From Phlegmacium glaucopus (lineage: Eukaryota > Basidiomycota > Agaricomycetes > Agaricales > Cortinariaceae): a stretch of 64,000 bases of DNA. The stretch covers positions 65,501-129,500 of the forward strand of contig MU130046.1 in the NCBI GenBank assembly GCA_015039465.1. The letters run 5' to 3'. Shown here one piece after another: positions 22,797 to 33,489 of this stretch (positions are counted from its first letter, which is position 1; the number at the start of each line of letters is the position of its first letter). Position numbers and translations under genes: made by a program. The notes beneath the pieces were generated by a model, which was not told the DNA's origin, searched no databases, and saw only the letters and a program-made list of their open reading frames with translations.

Positions 22797-23534
22797 AGGA
22801 CCCCGGATAATGGTAGGGGAGGCCTGATCCTAGAAAGGCACTTTTCGTCCGGACAGAGGTCCCAGATATTTGTCCGGATTGCTCCTAGCCTCCCCAAAAT
22901 TTGCAAAATTTGTCCGGACCCCCGTGCCCAGCCTATTTTTTGCTAATTTTTGTCCGGATCGGTGGGATCTGGCCTGAAAATCGCCGCAGACGAGGTAGAA
23001 AAATGAGGTATTAAGCTAAACAATACTCAAGAACACCAGCTATGATATAGACTAGCCATGTGTATTCAACATCGTAGCTAATCTTTACTAATCTTCACCA
23101 TCAGATTTCCACCTCGCTTTCGAGAAAGCTTCAATGCCTCTTGCAGTTGCTTGTCTGCCTTTTGGAGGGTGCGAAATCGAGTTAGATCCCATGGTTTCTC
23201 ACTCGTGCAAAAAAACATGGGATATACTACACAAGTCCAAACAGCATAAGATGAGAAACATTCAGAAAATATGTTGCAAGGCGTGTTCGAACCCGCAAGT
23301 CACGAGCACAGTTGCACTCAACATTTGGCGCGGAACTGGTAGATTGACTTATGTCCGGACTGGGACCTGGCTACATAGTGAAATCAAATTTCTGTCCGGA
23401 TGAAGGCCCGTGGCCTTTTCGAAATTTGGGTCGATTTTGTCCGGATTGGCTCCCGGCCGTTTTCAAAATTTCTAAAAAATCTGTCCGGATGGGTATCAGG
23501 GCGCACCTGCCATTATCCGGGGTCCTATTCAGGC
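22789..23534. mobile_element. Non-autonomous DNA element, AGGACCCCGGATAAT family, copy A
   Basis: The element covers 22797-23526 (730 bp), opening AGGACCCCGGATAATGG and closing CCATTATCCGGGGTCCT, and is flanked by the 8-mer ATTCAGGC on both sides. The word TGTCCGGA or its variants recurs many times in both sub-terminal regions, as expected for transposase-binding repeats. The middle carries, on the minus strand, an exon-like remnant (23078-23195, RFRTLQKADKQLQEALKLS, ending in a stop) and a tRNA B-box-like word near 23283-23294. No transposase is encoded. The 8-bp duplication fits hAT-type or a similar superfamily. Confidence 0.92.
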
Positions 23535-24046
23535 CCGGATAGATCTGGTTTCTCATAAAATGTCTGCCTTGAAGTTCAGACACGTCTACAATGTTATTTA
23601 AATATATTTGAATTTGCATAGGTACAAAGGTTCAGGCTGTCAGGTCAATTTATACACAATGTACCTAGTCTTGCTCGACTTGGGTTTGGTCTTCAATTGA
23701 TTTGTAATATACTTGTACGTCATAACCCCGCACATGAGGTCGTACCATGTATACTATGAGGCAGACGTCCATCTCCTCAAGAAAGATATTTCGTCTACTA
23801 TGACTTTCATGATAACGAATGATAAAAACAAGAATACAAGTCAGGGACTGGTCAGCTGAGGTCTGGGTTCACATATAATGTGGGGTGTGTGCCAAGGGTG
23901 TGCCTGATCTTATGACTACCTTGATTCCCACGCTATTCGGTCGGATATTTTCAGTATAATTCAGTATATAAGGACCGAGGCCCCAAAAATCGAACGACTG
24001 CTCCACCTGTTCTTTATTCTTTTCACGACCACTATTATCAAAAAAT
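23535..24046. other. Intergenic; promoter region of the CFEM gene
   Basis: No gene is visible. A TATA-like TATATAA lies at 23965-23971, about 76 nt upstream of the CFEM start codon. Confidence 0.5.
23965..23971 (+). promoter_or_regulatory. TATA-like element upstream of the CFEM gene
   Basis: TATATAA, 76 nt upstream of the ATG at 24047, a spacing that suits a short 5' untranslated region. Confidence 0.5.
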
Positions 24047-24745
24047 ATGTTTACCAAGTTCTTCATCATTATGACCGCCGCCGTCGTTGCGGTTAATGCA
24101 CAAGATATTCCTGGTCTTACACCATGCGTTCTTGCATGTATCCAACCTGCCGCTGCCCAAAATGGGTGTAGTGGTATGTACGTCTCATTCATAGCCTATC
24201 ATTCATGGACCACTTTTCTGACGACTATGGTACTTTCTTAGCACCGACGTGGCCTGCGTGTGCACTTCTGCCCAATTCCAGGCAGACGCTACTGCTTGTC
24301 TTCAAATGCACTGTACGCCTACTGAAATCGAAGGTGCTGTCACATTACAAACAAGTGAATGTGCTGTTGGTACGGTTTGATTTTGTTATCTGCTTGACTT
24401 CTGCTCCATGACTGATTCTTTCCTCCTTCTCCAGCCAGCCTTGCTCCTACGGGCCCAAGCGTGACACCCAACCCTGTTTCATTCACGCTCCCTTCATCTG
24501 GAACGAGCACAGCCGCAGCGACTACCACAACGAGCGGTTCTGCGAGCGCATCCACCACAGCGAGTGGCTCTACAAGTGCATCCACCACGGCGCCCTCTGC
24601 AACAAGCGGCACCTCTGCAACAAGCGGCACCTCTGCCTCTGCTGCTTCGTCTCCCACCACCTCAGCTGGTGCTGCCTCCTCTCTGGTCGCAAACGGAGGC
24701 TTAGGAGCTGTCATAGCCATGATTGTTGGCTTCTTGGCCATCTGA
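24047..24745 (+). CDS. Secreted CFEM-domain protein with Ser/Thr-rich tail and GPI-type C-terminus
   Basis: Three exons (24047-24177, 24242-24369, 24435-24745) give 570 nt, or 189 residues. The start opens with a signal peptide (MFTKFFIIMTAAVVAVNAQ). The mature N-terminus has the eight cysteines of a CFEM domain in the order PC, AC, GC, ACVC, AC, HC and EC, within roughly residues 25-85. A low-complexity region of Ser, Thr and Ala repeats follows. The C-terminus is a hydrophobic stretch (GLGAVIAMIVGFLAI) after small residues, as in GPI-anchored wall proteins. CFEM proteins act at the fungal surface, some in haem capture or adhesion; which role applies cannot be read from sequence. Intron 1 uses the strong donor GTACGT. 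Confidence 0.9.
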
Positions 24746-25087
24746 ATCAAAAACATTGGTGGAAGGATGGAGACTTGGAATGTATCCGATGACACTCTTT
24801 CAGGATGTTTGGATTGCTTGCGGTCGATATACTTTCGCTTGGTTACATGCAAAAATGACATTCCTACTTCAATTGTTCGTATTTCTTGAGTTCCTTTTGA
24901 TCCTTTGTTGCCTCGGACATTCGTGGACTGAAACTTAGTAACATTATTATGACAACAATTTTCTATTCCCTTGCGTAATCCATCCATGGAGTGAAATTTC
25001 AACTGGCAGCGGTGTTGCTCTCGCTTCGTATGTATATCAATTGCCTTTGACCTGCTATCATCTGCTCGCTAGGAAAGCCAAACATAT

Positions 25088-25171
25088 GGGCTCTTAGCAC
25101 AGTGGTAGCGCGCACGCTTTGCATTTCCGTATGCTTGCGTGAGGTCGTGGGTTCAATCCCCACAGTGTCCA
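25088..25171 (+). tRNA. tRNA-Ala (TGC anticodon) with a 12-nt intron
   Basis: The cloverleaf can be folded by eye. The acceptor strands GGGCTCT and AGTGTCC pair with one T-T mismatch. The D-arm contains TAGCACAGTGG, which doubles as the A box. The anticodon stem is CACGC/GCGTG, and the loop begins TTTGCA. A 12-nt intron follows the base 3' to the anticodon, as usual in eukaryotic tRNA genes. The T-arm is GTGGG-TTCAATC-CCCAC (B box). A T6 terminator starts at 25172. Confidence 0.9.
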
Positions 25172-25247
25172 TTTTTTATCTGGTTTCCATATGGAAAAGA
25201 CTGACCTTTCTCTTGGCAACGAGGAGGTCATGCGATACCGGAGGAGC

Positions 25248-25476
25248 CCTGTACAAGGACCCCGGATTATCCCTACCTAGGCTAGATCCCAAAAAGTCGA
25301 AATTTTGCGGTTTCTGTCCGGACAAAAAATAGGTTCCCACGCTAGCTGACCTCGGATTTGAACGTTTCGGAACGTCCTGCTTCAAAAAGGGTTTTTTTTT
25401 GACCCAAATTTTGTCCAATCTTGTCCGGATTGAGGGATCTAGCCTACTTAGGGATAATCCGGGGTCCTCCTGTACA
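25248..25476. mobile_element. Short MITE, AGGACCCCGGATAAT family, copy B
   Basis: The element runs 25256-25468 (213 bp) with termini AGGACCCCGGATTATCCCTA and its complement, flanked by CCTGTACA on both sides (25248-25255 and 25469-25476). It shares the outer TIR and the TGTCCGGA words with copy A but lacks its middle. It lies 84 bp downstream of the tRNA-Ala gene. Confidence 0.93.
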
Positions 25477-26319
25477 TCATTTTGACAGATTGACTAGACC
25501 TAATGGGGCAATCTGCAATGTGGTAAGCATCCGAAACCGCTTCTTAGCGAAGGTAGCAGGGAGCGGCACATGTGTCCTACTGCCAATAACACGCTGTGTC
25601 AGGCCGTTCAATCCCTATCAACATGTTGGTGGGTGAAGCGATAAGGTGAGGGGCCTTCATGGGCCATGAAAAATCTTAATAATTTAATTTAATCTCCCTA
25701 TGTACTATCAGATCCTGCTGCAGGTAGCCACGAACAGAAAAGCAGACTAAATCCTTTGAGAAATGAGGCTGAGACAGACGCAGCATCACGACAGCAGCAT
25801 AATCAGGGACTATCACTCATTGGAATTCGGTTGTGATGGCGTCGTAACTATTACCAATTATAAATAACTGAATTCCGTTCACGACTGACGGTTCCGAGCT
25901 TACATAGAATCGAATACCGAATATTGAGCGCTTAGCCGCTTATCATCGACCCAGTGGTCCAATGCCACATTTGGGAAGGATTTGAGCTCCCTGCATCAGC
26001 CACAATTCCGTAGCAGCTGCCACTCTGAAGCCGTTTCGGGTGTCGCAAAGGAGTCATGAAGAGTCATCCCAGGTAAACCGGTACGAGTCTATTCTAATAC
26101 TACTTATTGATTCTAAGTCTGCTAAATTGGAACATTCATTGATGGCAGCATATGAACGCCACTAGATGGCGTTCAAAGCCGCCAAAAATGAATTTCCGCA
26201 GCGAAGTGGTGGCTGTTTAAAGTCGGCGGTGACTGCGTGTTGTGCACCATACTCAGGGTCGAAGATTGAGCGCTCAAATTGGTCTATAAAGAGTCCAAGA
26301 CTCTCATAGACTAATCTTA
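25477..26319. other. Intergenic; promoter of the hydrolase gene
   Basis: No gene is visible. A TATA-like TCTATAAAG lies at 26283-26291, about 30 nt upstream of the hydrolase ATG. Confidence 0.5.
26283..26291 (+). promoter_or_regulatory. TATA box upstream of the hydrolase gene
   Basis: TCTATAAAG, about 30 nt upstream of the ATG at 26320. This is very close, so the transcript leader must be short if this box is used. Confidence 0.45.
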
Positions 26320-27515
26320 ATGCCCACTCTCACCGTCAGAAAAGACATTGTTTTCCACTATACGGACAGTGGTCCTGTTGAAAAAAATGAGTATTCCACC
26401 CTCGTTTTCGTCCATGGTCTCTCATTTCATAGTGGTACGTCTCCATACATACGATCAACCCTCTATCGGTCGATGGTCTTATACATGAATTGGATGAACA
26501 GCGATATTCCAAAAACTGTTACCAATCGCCAGCGCCCATTCGCTACGCGTGATTTGTCTGACCCGTCGCGAATACCAAGCATCCACTCCCTTTACAGACG
26601 ATGAGCTGAGAGTAATCAACCATGGATCTGAAGAGGAACGTGCCGGATTTCTTAAAGAGCAAGGTCTTCTTATCGCGCTTTTTGTGGACGGTATCATTCA
26701 GACGCTTTCGCTTCCAAAGGCAGGCGGCCTGACGGTTATTGGTTGGTCCCTGGGAAACGTATACACTCTTGCTTTCCGAGCTTGTATTGGTGATCTGCCC
26801 ATGGAGACTCAGGAGAGGTTGAAATCGTATGCGCGTAGCTTCATCATCTGGGGTATGATTCTTCCTTTGATAATCAGTTAACGAATCCTGACCAACTATT
26901 TTATTGTAGACCCCCCAGTTACGGTTTTCGGTTTGACCTTTTCTCAACCTGAAAGTGCACCAGAAGATTTTTTGGCAAATTTTCCAAAGTATATCTCGAC
27001 GCACTATCAACATGTTGACCTTGACTCGAGGGATCCCTCGAAGCTGGATCGTATTGGAAACCCATCGATAAAGCCTACTATTGAGACCATGACGCCAGAG
27101 GAACTATCCTCTGCCCTCGATCTTGTCCCTTGCTTCAAATGCGATCTTATTCTGTTGTCACCGGCATTCTCACTCGTCGTTTCGAATCAGATGAGAAAGG
27201 CGTTGTTAGATCCTCAAGTTTATGAAGCTTGGGGACGAATCCCAGTTTGGCATATCTGTGGCGATCGTAATCCTCCAATAATTCAAACTGCGCTTTGGCT
27301 TTTCGAGGACAAGATCAAGTCTGAGGACAAGATCAAGTCAGGGGACATCAAAATCGGATTCAAGCCAATTAGGGACGCTAATCATTTTGTAAGTTAAATT
27401 CTTCCTTCCTTTCATCGTCACTTAAATTCTGAAACATCCACCCCTCCAGTTGATGTGGGAAGAGCCGGATCGGTGCTTGGCCGTCATGAAAGAGTGTTGG
27501 AATAATAACCCTTGA
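26320..27515 (+). CDS. Alpha/beta-hydrolase fold protein
   Basis: Four exons (26320-26434, 26502-26852, 26910-27388, 27450-27515) sum to 1011 nt, or 336 residues. The oxyanion-loop motif HGLSFHSA is rebuilt across intron 1. The nucleophile elbow is GWSLGN, the acid lies in CGDRN and the histidine in RDANHF near the C-terminus, so a complete Ser-Asp-His triad is present. There is no signal peptide or membrane segment, which suggests an intracellular enzyme. A short internal repeat (KIKSEDKIKSGDIK) sits between the acid and the histidine. The substrate cannot be predicted; such genes are common and diverse in Agaricomycetes, acting on esters, amides or epoxides. The gene is intact. Confidence 0.88.
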
Positions 27516-28516
27516 TTAAAACAGTTTCACTCCCATCTCCGATTAAGTATACCAAAATGCCTTATGATTTATGATCTATGTATGGTATGATTTGTTTATT
27601 GTATGTAGGGTTTATGTACTTAAACTGAAGTGTCCAGTCTGTATGTTATGTGTTTACCTCCCAAATACCTCATCATGGCATCCACATTCCTCGTTTGTCG
27701 AGTCCGAGCTTTCAGCAGCCAGCTTGAGGTCTGCCAATGATATTTTGTTCGATGCATATTAAGATGATGAATACGGTATCTCATTTTGCTCAGGCTACTC
27801 ATCATCCGATGGCGTTCGTATACGCAATCGATTCGAAATGAGTTCATGGCACAGAGGAAGGACTTACGGTTCGCTTGGACTTCCTCTAAGGATAATACGC
27901 GAGCTTCTTACCCCGTACGCGGAGTACATTTTATTGCAACAAGTTTGTCATCTCAGCCTGTACAGATGTTGATGCCCGGAATTTTGCCAGCACTAGAATG
28001 CACACCGTCGCAGATAATTCCCATATTGATTTATCTGGAGGGGAAATATTCAGCATCACGAGTCCGAGGTTGGAGGGAAGTCCAGTGGTTATTAATTTAT
28101 TACCTGCTCTCTTGATCGAGGGGATGTACTTATTCTGGACCTTGAGAAACGTACGTGCGTCTTTTTGGAGCAAAAATAATCGCTTGAGCTAGACTCATAT
28201 CGACTCATCATCGATAAAAGGATCAGAGGTTAGGAGCATACCAAGGCGTACTGATACCGATAGCATGAGTCGGTTCATTGGTTGTTCATGAGCTCTAGGA
28301 AATAGCCAGCCACAATCAATTGCGTGTCGACAAGACACCCGAAGGTAATACAAATACAGGCCTTAGACCATGTTTCCGAACGAAGCCAAGTAAAATAACT
28401 GAGTTAGCAGTTTTTTTTGCAAGCAGCAAGATTGCAGCAAGACGAAGAAGGTCCGCCATTACGTAATAGTCATCTTCAGCTTTTTCACCCATCATGCTTC
28501 CGAAATTTAAACAACG
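27516..28516. other. Unassigned interval; weak coding signal on the minus strand
   Basis: On the minus strand between about 28190 and 27700 a start MSLAQAIIFAPKRRT is followed by a possible GTACGT donor. Later open pieces read MGIICDGVHSSAGKIPG and LEEVQANRKSFLCAMNSF in compatible orientation, but the frames do not join without short or non-standard introns. It may be a decayed small gene. No family is recognised. Confidence 0.3.
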
Positions 28517-29389
28517 ATGAACAAGACAACACGACGCCGTGGACGAGAAAACAGTGATACTAGAGACATCAAGATCACATACGATGGACTAGCACGGGTA
28601 GATGGTTCTGCACGGTTTGGCTTCGGTAAGCCTTCCCACTATCTTTTCTTTTTCTCTCACAAATTTTAAAGTTGATAAGGCGAGGTTGCTGCGCTTGCAT
28701 CCATCTCAGGACCGATAGAGGTCAGACTGGCATCCGAATTACCTTCAAAAGCAACGTTTGAAGTTATTCTACGACCTCTTACAAATGTTCCTGGTACCGA
28801 TTCGAAATGTCTTGCGGCAACCATACGTGCTAGTCTAGAGCCTTCCTTGATCTTGACCAGTAATCCACGGACGTTGATACAAATTGTCATTCAGTCATTG
28901 AGACAAGGACGTCACTCGAAGTGGAGGGATAGCTTAACGGCTGCTATGATCAATGCGAGCTGTCTAGCATTATTGAATTCAGGCTCGGTATATATGCGAG
29001 GGGTGGTTGCTGCAGTTGCGATTGGACGTTTACCCGATGGTACTCTCGTGGTCGATCCGGACGAAGAAGAAGAAGAATGCTTGGGAGGTGGTGGATGTTT
29101 CGCATTTATGTTCGCTGATGAGACTGGACTCAAAAACGACAATACATCAAACTCGGATTGCGTATGGTCTGGTTGGAAATCTATGTCGGGGGCTTATGAC
29201 GAAAGTGAACTTTTCAGAGCGAGGGAGCTGGCTAGAGTCAAAGCGTCCGATGTATATGTCGTGATGAAGAAAAGTATTGACGCACGGATTTCTTACAATA
29301 CCGATACTCCAGCTCGGAACAACATCGAAGTGATCAAAGACGAGATGAAGGGCGAGAACGATTCAGATGACGACAGGATGGAGATATAA
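28517..29389 (+). CDS. RRP46: Exosome complex subunit RRP46 (RNase PH fold)
   Basis: Two exons (28517-28625, 28680-29389) sum to 819 nt, or 272 residues. The N-terminal half carries the RNase PH signature of the Rrp46/EXOSC5 branch: RVDGSARFGFGEVAALAS, then GPIEVRLASELPSKATFE and LRPLTNVPGTDSK. The second half has ALLNSGSVYMRGVVAAVAIG, the GG-rich acidic DPDEEEEECLGGGG segment and a charged C-terminal tail ending NDSDDDRMEI. RRP46 is one of the six RNase-PH-like ring subunits of the eukaryotic exosome, which handles 3'-5' RNA processing and decay; the ring is catalytically inactive and guides RNA to Rrp44. The gene is complete, and the start is the first ATG of the frame. Confidence 0.9.
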
Positions 29390-29580
29390 GTCTTAGGTGG
29401 TGGTACGTGACAATATTCTGCATGAGATGGCAGACAAAAATGCTTCGTATTAAATACTACGTGTTTAAGAATCAAGAAAGGCTACAATAAGTATTACGTC
29501 GATGAACGTCCGAAAAGTATACAACAGTCTTATCAAGGATGATCTTCCTTTATGAAATCGGATGCCTTTCAAAACAATAA

Positions 29581-32088
29581 TTAGCAAGCCAATCCATAAT
29601 ATATAGCAATGGACAAATAACTCACTCGTTCTGCGATCATGTAAACCGTGGACATCTGATAAATGCAGTTAGAACAGCTATGATAAGATCCAACATGCCA
29701 AATCTCACCAGGTGTGCACTAACTGGGAATGGAATAATAGACGCATCTAAGGCCATAATATCTCACCAATCATGACCTGTGGATAAAGTAGAGATGAACG
29801 CACCAACAACCCGCACATTCTTAATTCCATACATTCTCATCCTCGTATCAACAACACCTCCCAACTCCTTCGGCATCATCGCCAATGACCCAACTACATG
29901 ATTATCACTCGCAGCGACCTCTCTCGCCCATACTCTAACATCTGTCGAATCTCCAGGTTCATATTCACCTTCATAAATCAGGTCCAATGGAGGCGTGCGA
30001 AGCATTGTCCTGCTGAGCTCTATCCCCCTGACGTGCGTTTCAAAATCTAATGGATGAGCATAATACGCTGGGTCAACAGCAGGGGGTTGGAACGGATCGG
30101 TAGACGTTATGTGGGTCCGTCCTCGAGATAGCGGGCCAAATAAGACGGCATTTAGAGATGTGAACTTGACTTGTGGACGTTGTGCAAAAGGTGTGGGGCC
30201 TGAATAACCAGGTTCCACGTTGATCTCGAGAGGCGCAGCTCGATCTTGTTCCCAGAGGTTCAATATAAGCGTATGTTGCATCTCGATGCCTTTTTGAAGC
30301 TGTTCGTTCCCATTTGAGAAGACCTTTGCGTAGTGTTGGATGTTTGTCTTGGCATCCTGGATGACGCTTGTGAGTTGGGATTGACTGAACACGTCAGACG
30401 CTGCGGCTAGGCCGAGGGATCGTGGTACGCATGAGAGCACGCCTTTTCATGGAGTTAGCAAAATTGAATTGGAGATGCCTGAGTTATGCTGACCCGTTCG
30501 ATTGTGAAACCATAGATCTCGTTGCTCAGCTGCGAAAGAAGGATCCAACAATAACAGATCTCGCGTTACCCTACACAGGAAACGTTAGTAGGGCATCTAC
30601 GAAAAGATGAAGCGACTTGCGAGGCGTTGGTGAAAGCATTGGCCCAGCTGTGTACATGGTCTGTTCAACGATAACAGAATTGATATATGACGACTCGAGA
30701 CAAAAGTAGGAAAAACTGACCTGCCAAGTTTTCGCCAACGGTTGGGAAATCGAGCACTGGTTCCACACCAGCCTCACGGAGGATCCTTCAAAAATATAAT
30801 TAGTAAAGCTGAAAATACACAGCGAAAATGACTCAAGCTAACGTCGAATTCCCCACTCCAGATAGCTCTAAGACCTTGGGGCTGCCTATTGCACCCGCTG
30901 ACAATATGACTTCCTTCCTGACGTTGATCTCGTATGTTTGTCCATCGGATGCTTTATACTCCACTCCACGCGCTTGCAGAGGTGAAGGGGAGGATGCCGC
31001 CCATAGGATACGAGTTACGGTGGAGTTAGTGAGGACCGTGAAATTTGGACGATCAACGTGGTAAGCACAGACAGAAGAACATCTGTCGGATGCAATCAAG
31101 GAGTAAATATATGTTTAGACAAGGGTCACGGCGTTCCTCTCACCGTGTATTGTTTTTAGCGTCAATCGAATTTGGAGAGACACCCGCCGTACCCTGGGGA
31201 TCTCCGTCCGACAGGTCAGGTGAAGGTCTGAAACCAGATGCCTCTCTCCACATCATTGATTGTGGGAAGAAATAATTGGGGTATCCTACTTTCACTCCTC
31301 CGCCCTGCTCGTCGTCGGTTGTGCCGTGAGACTCCGGTAGATATCTCACGCCATTGGCAAGCTGGTCGTGATTCGGAGGAGTAAAGCGCTCAGACCGTTT
31401 GAAGTAAGGAAGAAGAGTGTCCCATGTCCAATTAGGGTCGTTGTTGTTGAGATTACCCCACAAGTCATATTGCTCCTTTTCGGCACGGGGCTGTACCAGA
31501 ATATGTTAATTGAGCGGGTTTGTTTCCCTTTCTTCATACAGACAACTTACGAAAATCATGCTATTGACTGTAATCATTAATAAAATTATCTCAGTTAATG
31601 CGATCGAGTGGACGTACTAATTGTTCCTCCTCCCAGTGCTTTTCCTGCACCTATAATCAGCTGTCGGTTGCCCAAGTGTTCTTGTGGTACTGTTCGATAA
31701 GCCCAGTTCAGAGTAGTAAAGGATTCTCCTGTTCCAATGAGACCTGGAATAAACACCTGATTATTCTGAGTATAATGGATACGCGGAAGGGAGATCAGGT
31801 CTACGTACCTCGGGAAGGTGTTCAACATTCGCGCCCGCTTCCAACACGGCGACAGTGATCGAAGGATCTTCAGCAAGACGGCCTGCAACTGCCAATCCTC
31901 TTCGATTATCCATCAATCAAAAGTAAATCCTGAGTGAAAACGAGATCCACATACGCGTTACCTCCGCCGATGACGACGAAGTCGTACGTTGGAGTTTCTC
32001 TCGAGTCAGTGACAGCGCGAGTCGTGTTTGTTATCCATCCTAAGTTGAATAGGGTGAAAGGAAAGAGTGACAGGGAATAAAACATCAT
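29581..32088 (-). CDS. GMC oxidoreductase, aryl-alcohol-oxidase-like, copy A
   Basis: Twelve exons sum to 1902 nt, or 633 residues. A signal peptide (MMFYSLSLFPFTLFNLGW) precedes the FAD-binding Rossmann motif YDFVVIGGGNAGLAVAGRL and VLEAG. The GMC signatures WAYRTVPQEHLGNRQ, GKALGGGTI and SAGAIGSPKVLELSGVGN are present. The C-terminal substrate domain has two histidines in the expected places, in NHVVGSLAMMPKE and VDASIIPFPVSAHL, followed by TVYMIAERV. Such flavoenzymes oxidise alcohols and make hydrogen peroxide for lignin breakdown; the exact substrate is not shown. Exon 4 is 17 nt. Intron 8 (30571-30620) has a GCAAGT donor, without which the frame is lost. The gene is intact and arranged head-to-tail with copy B, about 1.4 kb apart. 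Confidence 0.92.
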
Positions 32089-33489
32089 TCTTAAAATCTG
32101 AGGAAGATGGAATCCTACCCTATATATGTTAAATATAAGTTACCACACGTATTTGGCACCGTCGGGTCATATGGCTATAGTGTTCAACCTAAGAAGATCA
32201 TGTAATATGATTGAATAAGAGCAGGGACCGCTTTGCGTTCATTTCGCTTGATCCCGAGTCGTTTGAAACGATTCTGGATAAGGATCTCGAGAACAAAAGC
32301 AAAAAAGAGTGGCGCTATAGCCTAGTGAAATTTGATAACTTTCACACTTGGAGTGAACAATGAAATGCCGAGTGAAAGTGTTGGTTTTCCAAATTGTTGC
32401 TGTGTGTCTCGGCTATCAAACGCGTGGGACATAAGTGACCACATGACTTACTGTCAAACGAAACCATCCACAAATTGGGACCTCACTCACAGATTCGCCA
32501 GCCTGGTGAAGATTACACTGCCACGTGCACCACGCATTTCGATATCAGGTGAGGGATTTATGATTGTGCGAGGCCTTGAGGATGCTGGCATTGGGCAGAG
32601 CCTAGCGTAGTTACGGAGCAAATACGTATATGAAGAAGTAAGAAGTCAAAGAAAACACAAAGGCCGATGGCCCTTCTTCGATAAACGGTATCCAGATTTC
32701 CAGAAAGTTCCCAGCCTGTTGGGAGTCCATGACCTTTTGGAATTCTTTAGGTCAGTGGCCGGGAGAAGCTGTTCAAGGTATATAAGCAAGGTTTGTATTG
32801 CTAATTACATAATATCCCCCAAATTCGGCTCGAATTCGGCAGCATCAACTATTCACACAAAGGTCAATGAATTAATGACCGGTGTGCATTGCAAGACTTC
32901 TAGGTACTGGGCGCGCGATGCGGCTGCCTGATGAGTCTAATGAAAAGTAATCTATCATTATAGGTTGTAGCCTACCATACTTGTACCAACGTCCCTGTCT
33001 CGAGTTGAAGACCTTTCTATTACCGGAATGTTATGTCCAATTATTTCCTCCTGAAATCTTGCCACTTGGATCTCCATCCGAAGATCCGCAATTCGCGAGC
33101 AGGTTTGTACCCTAGTAAATCTACCAAGTGAGCCCTTATATCTTCTCATAGAGCTCATCCCTCAACCCACTCTCAAAGGCGTCTGCAACTATTGTCACCT
33201 ACAGAAATTCAATTATTAGATAGCGTCCCAGGCTCTTTTAGAACCAGTATCGACTGTTCATACGTCTAATCAGAGTGGAAAACCTATTCTCAAGGTCATT
33301 AGGTGACAAATATTTAGTGTGGGATGGTATACGATCATGGTAAAAATGCTTTGTGCTAAATAATAGAATTTTGAGAGCCAAGAAATGTTCAAACCATAAA
33401 TATTACGTCGATGAACGTCTAGAAGTACCAACGTAGTTTTCTCAAAGATGGTCTTCCTTTATGAAATCGGATGCCTTTCAAAATTTCAA
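32089..33489. other. Spacer between the GMC paralogues
   Basis: The region holds the promoter of copy A and the 3' flank of copy B. Part of 33300-33560 resembles 29400-29660, so the duplicated unit includes 3' flank. A 92-codon plus-strand frame at 32332-32610 has no recognisable motif. I see no further gene. Confidence 0.45.
32119..32128 (-). promoter_or_regulatory. TATA box of GMC copy A
   Basis: CCTATATATG-type sequence about 35 nt upstream of the start codon. An equivalent box lies in the same place before copy B. Confidence 0.5.

Noticed and set aside
23283..23294. A functional tRNA gene inside MITE copy A
   Set aside because: A B-box-like word is present, but acceptor, D and anticodon arms cannot be folded; only tRNA-like sequence is claimed.
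24340..25002. 220-codon minus-strand frame rich in Ala/Val/Glu
   Set aside because: It is the antisense of the Ser/Thr/Ala-rich tail of the CFEM protein and reflects that low-complexity composition.
32332..32610. 92-codon frame between the two GMC genes
   Set aside because: No recognisable motif and it covers a promoter region; not supported as a gene.
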